Source of the DNA: Treponema sp.
Lineage (GTDB): Bacteria > Spirochaetota > Spirochaetia > Treponematales > Breznakiellaceae
NCBI GenBank assembly: GCA_031263435.1
Contig: JAISFT010000187.1
Location: forward strand, 1 to 7,373
DNA: 7,373 nt
Direction of reading: 5' to 3'
The position numbers and the translations under genes are program-made. Below, piece by piece: positions 6,764 to 7,373 of this stretch (position 1 is its first letter; every line of letters begins with the position of its first letter). The notes under the pieces were generated by a model. It saw only the letters and a program-made list of their open reading frames with translations, was not told the origin of the DNA and did no database searches.

Positions 6764-6846
6764 AACAAAAATGCTTTGGGGACAAAGGTTGAAGTTTGGG
6801 ACTTTGCCCCAAACTTCGAAAACAAAACTGCGTAAGCATTTTTGTT
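6764..6846. repeat. Nested inverted repeat (long imperfect palindrome)
   Basis: The outer arms AACAAAAATGCTT (6764-6776) and AAGCATTTTTGTT (6834-6846) are exact 13-bp reverse complements. The 57-nt loop contains a second perfect 10-bp stem, GAAGTTTGGG (6791-6800) and CCCAAACTTC (6808-6817). An alternative pairing of GGGGACAAAG (6778-6787) with CTTTGCCCC (6802-6810) also exists. This could extrude as a cruciform or fold in RNA. Confidence 0.75.
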
Positions 6847-6974
6847 CCGCTTCTATCCCTTGCGCGTTCCCTGGGCATAACCTGAGCGCCCTATAGTTCG
6901 TAACACGGTCATGGCGAACCCCAGTGGCACGAACATGGCCGCAGAGCGCAAACCGTTCTTCCCTTTAAAGAAAA

Positions 6975-7003
6975 TTGACAAAAATCAGGTTCCTGTGTAA
7001 AAC
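6975..7003 (+). promoter_or_regulatory. Predicted promoter of the ankyrin-repeat gene
   Basis: A perfect TTGACA (6975-6980), a 17-nt spacer and TAAAAC (6998-7003, 4 of 6). The ATG follows 18 nt after the -10, leaving a very short leader of about 11 nt with a partial GGAAG ribosome site. The stretch 6894-6974 before it shows only weak pairing (GTTCGT at 6896 with ACGAAC at 6929) and no gene. Confidence 0.5.
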
Positions 7004-7021
7004 AAATCACGGAAGAAAACT

Positions 7022-7373
7022 ATGGCTGATTTTGCTGCCCCTCGAAAAATGTTAAATGAGGCAGAGCAGAAGAAGATGAACGATTCCCTGCTGCGGATGG
7101 CCGGAAATGGCAGAGCAGATGAGGTGAAGCGCCTGATAAGCGAGGGGGCGTCGGTAGATGCGAATGACGGCTACGGTAACACTCCCTTGCATAAGGCGGC
7201 GATGCATGGTCATATCGCTGTTGTAAAGCTGTTGTTGCAGGAATATGCTGCCGAAGTCAACTTCAAAAATATTGACGGTTACACCCCACTACATTTGGCG
7301 GCATTGATTGGTCATCTCGAAGAGGTGCAGGTTTTATTGGAACATTCTGCCGATGCCAACCTCAAAAATGCCG
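7022..7373 (+). CDS. Ankyrin-repeat protein, N-terminal part (runs off right edge)
   Basis: Seen: 117 codons from ATG at 7022, still open at the window end. A charged 19-residue lead without a signal peptide precedes an imperfect first repeat (about 20-49, LLRMAGNGRADEVKRLISEG). Two clear ankyrin repeats follow with the TPLH turn motif: NTPLHKAAMHGHIAVVKLLL (about 53-72) and YTPLHLAALIGHLEEVQVLL (about 86-105). The middle repeat is slightly long (QEYAAEVNFKN), suggesting a loop insertion. Ankyrin repeats are protein-binding solenoids; the partner is unknown. GGAAG lies 7 nt upstream of the ATG. The gene looks AT-richer than the rest of the window, with more TTG, TTA and AAT codons, so a different origin is possible. 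The number of repeats and any C-terminal domain are out of view. Confidence 0.92.
   Translation, partial: MADFAAPRKMLNEAEQKKMNDSLLRMAGNGRADEVKRLISEGASVDANDGYGNTPLHKAAMHGHIAVVKLLLQEYAAEVNFKNIDGYTPLHLAALIGHLEEVQVLLEHSADANLKNA

Larger units (their letters stand above)
6717..6893. repeat. Palindromic intergenic element, possibly a dispersed repeat or MITE-like unit
   Basis: The ends are an 8-bp inverted repeat, TAGGGCGC (6717-6724) and GCGCCCTA (6886-6893). Read as GGGCGC termini, each is flanked by TA, which would fit a TA target duplication. Inside are a GC-rich hairpin (6726-6747) and a large inverted repeat (6764-6846). CCGCTCC and CCGCTTC lie just before and just after the large palindrome. 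No ORF or transposase is inside. Copy number cannot be seen from this window, so 'repeat' is an inference from architecture. Confidence 0.5.

Noticed and set aside
6214..6825. 203-residue minus-strand frame across the end of the PHP gene and the intergenic element
   Set aside because: It is mostly antisense to the PHP gene, with no family motif and no ribosome site.
6764..6846. Integron attC site
   Set aside because: The size and palindromic plan are similar, but the RYYYAAC and GTTRRRY end boxes do not fit and no integrase or cassette array is visible.
6896..6934. tRNA-like or small RNA fold around GTTCGT...ACGAAC
   Set aside because: No acceptor stem, anticodon arm or T-loop consensus can be laid out; the pairing is short with bulges.
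6911..7000. Small plus-strand ORF of 29 codons (MANPSGTNMAAERK...)
   Set aside because: There is no Shine-Dalgarno, it overlaps the predicted ankyrin promoter, and nothing supports translation.

Overview
The window looks like chromosomal DNA from a diderm, lipoprotein-making bacterium of fairly high GC, in the mid-50s percent by eye. TTG and GTG starts with strong Shine-Dalgarno sites are used, genes overlap by ATGA, and an ankyrin-repeat protein is present. The combination would suit a spirochaete of the termite-gut Treponema kind, but that is an impression from gene style, not a demonstrated assignment.

Positions 1-1808 hold a compact minus-strand cluster. It reads promoter, a MerR-family regulator (TTG start, low-complexity N-terminal extension), a CorA-type Mg2+/Co2+ channel beginning 1 nt after the regulator stop, and the first 86 codons of a TsaC/Sua5/YrdC tRNA threonylcarbamoyl-AMP synthase that runs off the left edge.

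Positions 1893-4838 hold a complete minus-strand ABC importer operon of the iron-siderophore/haem/cobalamin type: substrate-binding lipoprotein, FecCD/BtuC permease and FecE/BtuD ATPase, all overlapping at their junctions. Upstream is a near-consensus sigma70-type promoter. A perfect 17-bp-arm palindrome covers its -10 box and start-site region, as expected for a metal-dependent repressor operator.

Positions 4859-6681 form a divergent plus-strand pair: a short flavodoxin and, overlapping it by ATGA, a two-part PHP-domain metallohydrolase of unknown substrate. The shared 155-nt intergenic region makes co-regulation of importer and flavodoxin plausible, with flavodoxin either sparing iron or reducing imported metal complex. 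This is inference.

Positions 6682-7021 are non-coding. They hold an approximately 177-bp palindromic element (TAGGGCGC ends, a GC hairpin, a 13-bp inverted repeat enclosing another hairpin) that looks like a dispersed repeat or MITE-like unit, followed by a promoter with a perfect TTGACA box. The window ends inside an ankyrin-repeat gene that looks more AT-rich than its neighbours. No rRNA, tRNA, CRISPR array, transposase gene or complete novel defence system is visible.
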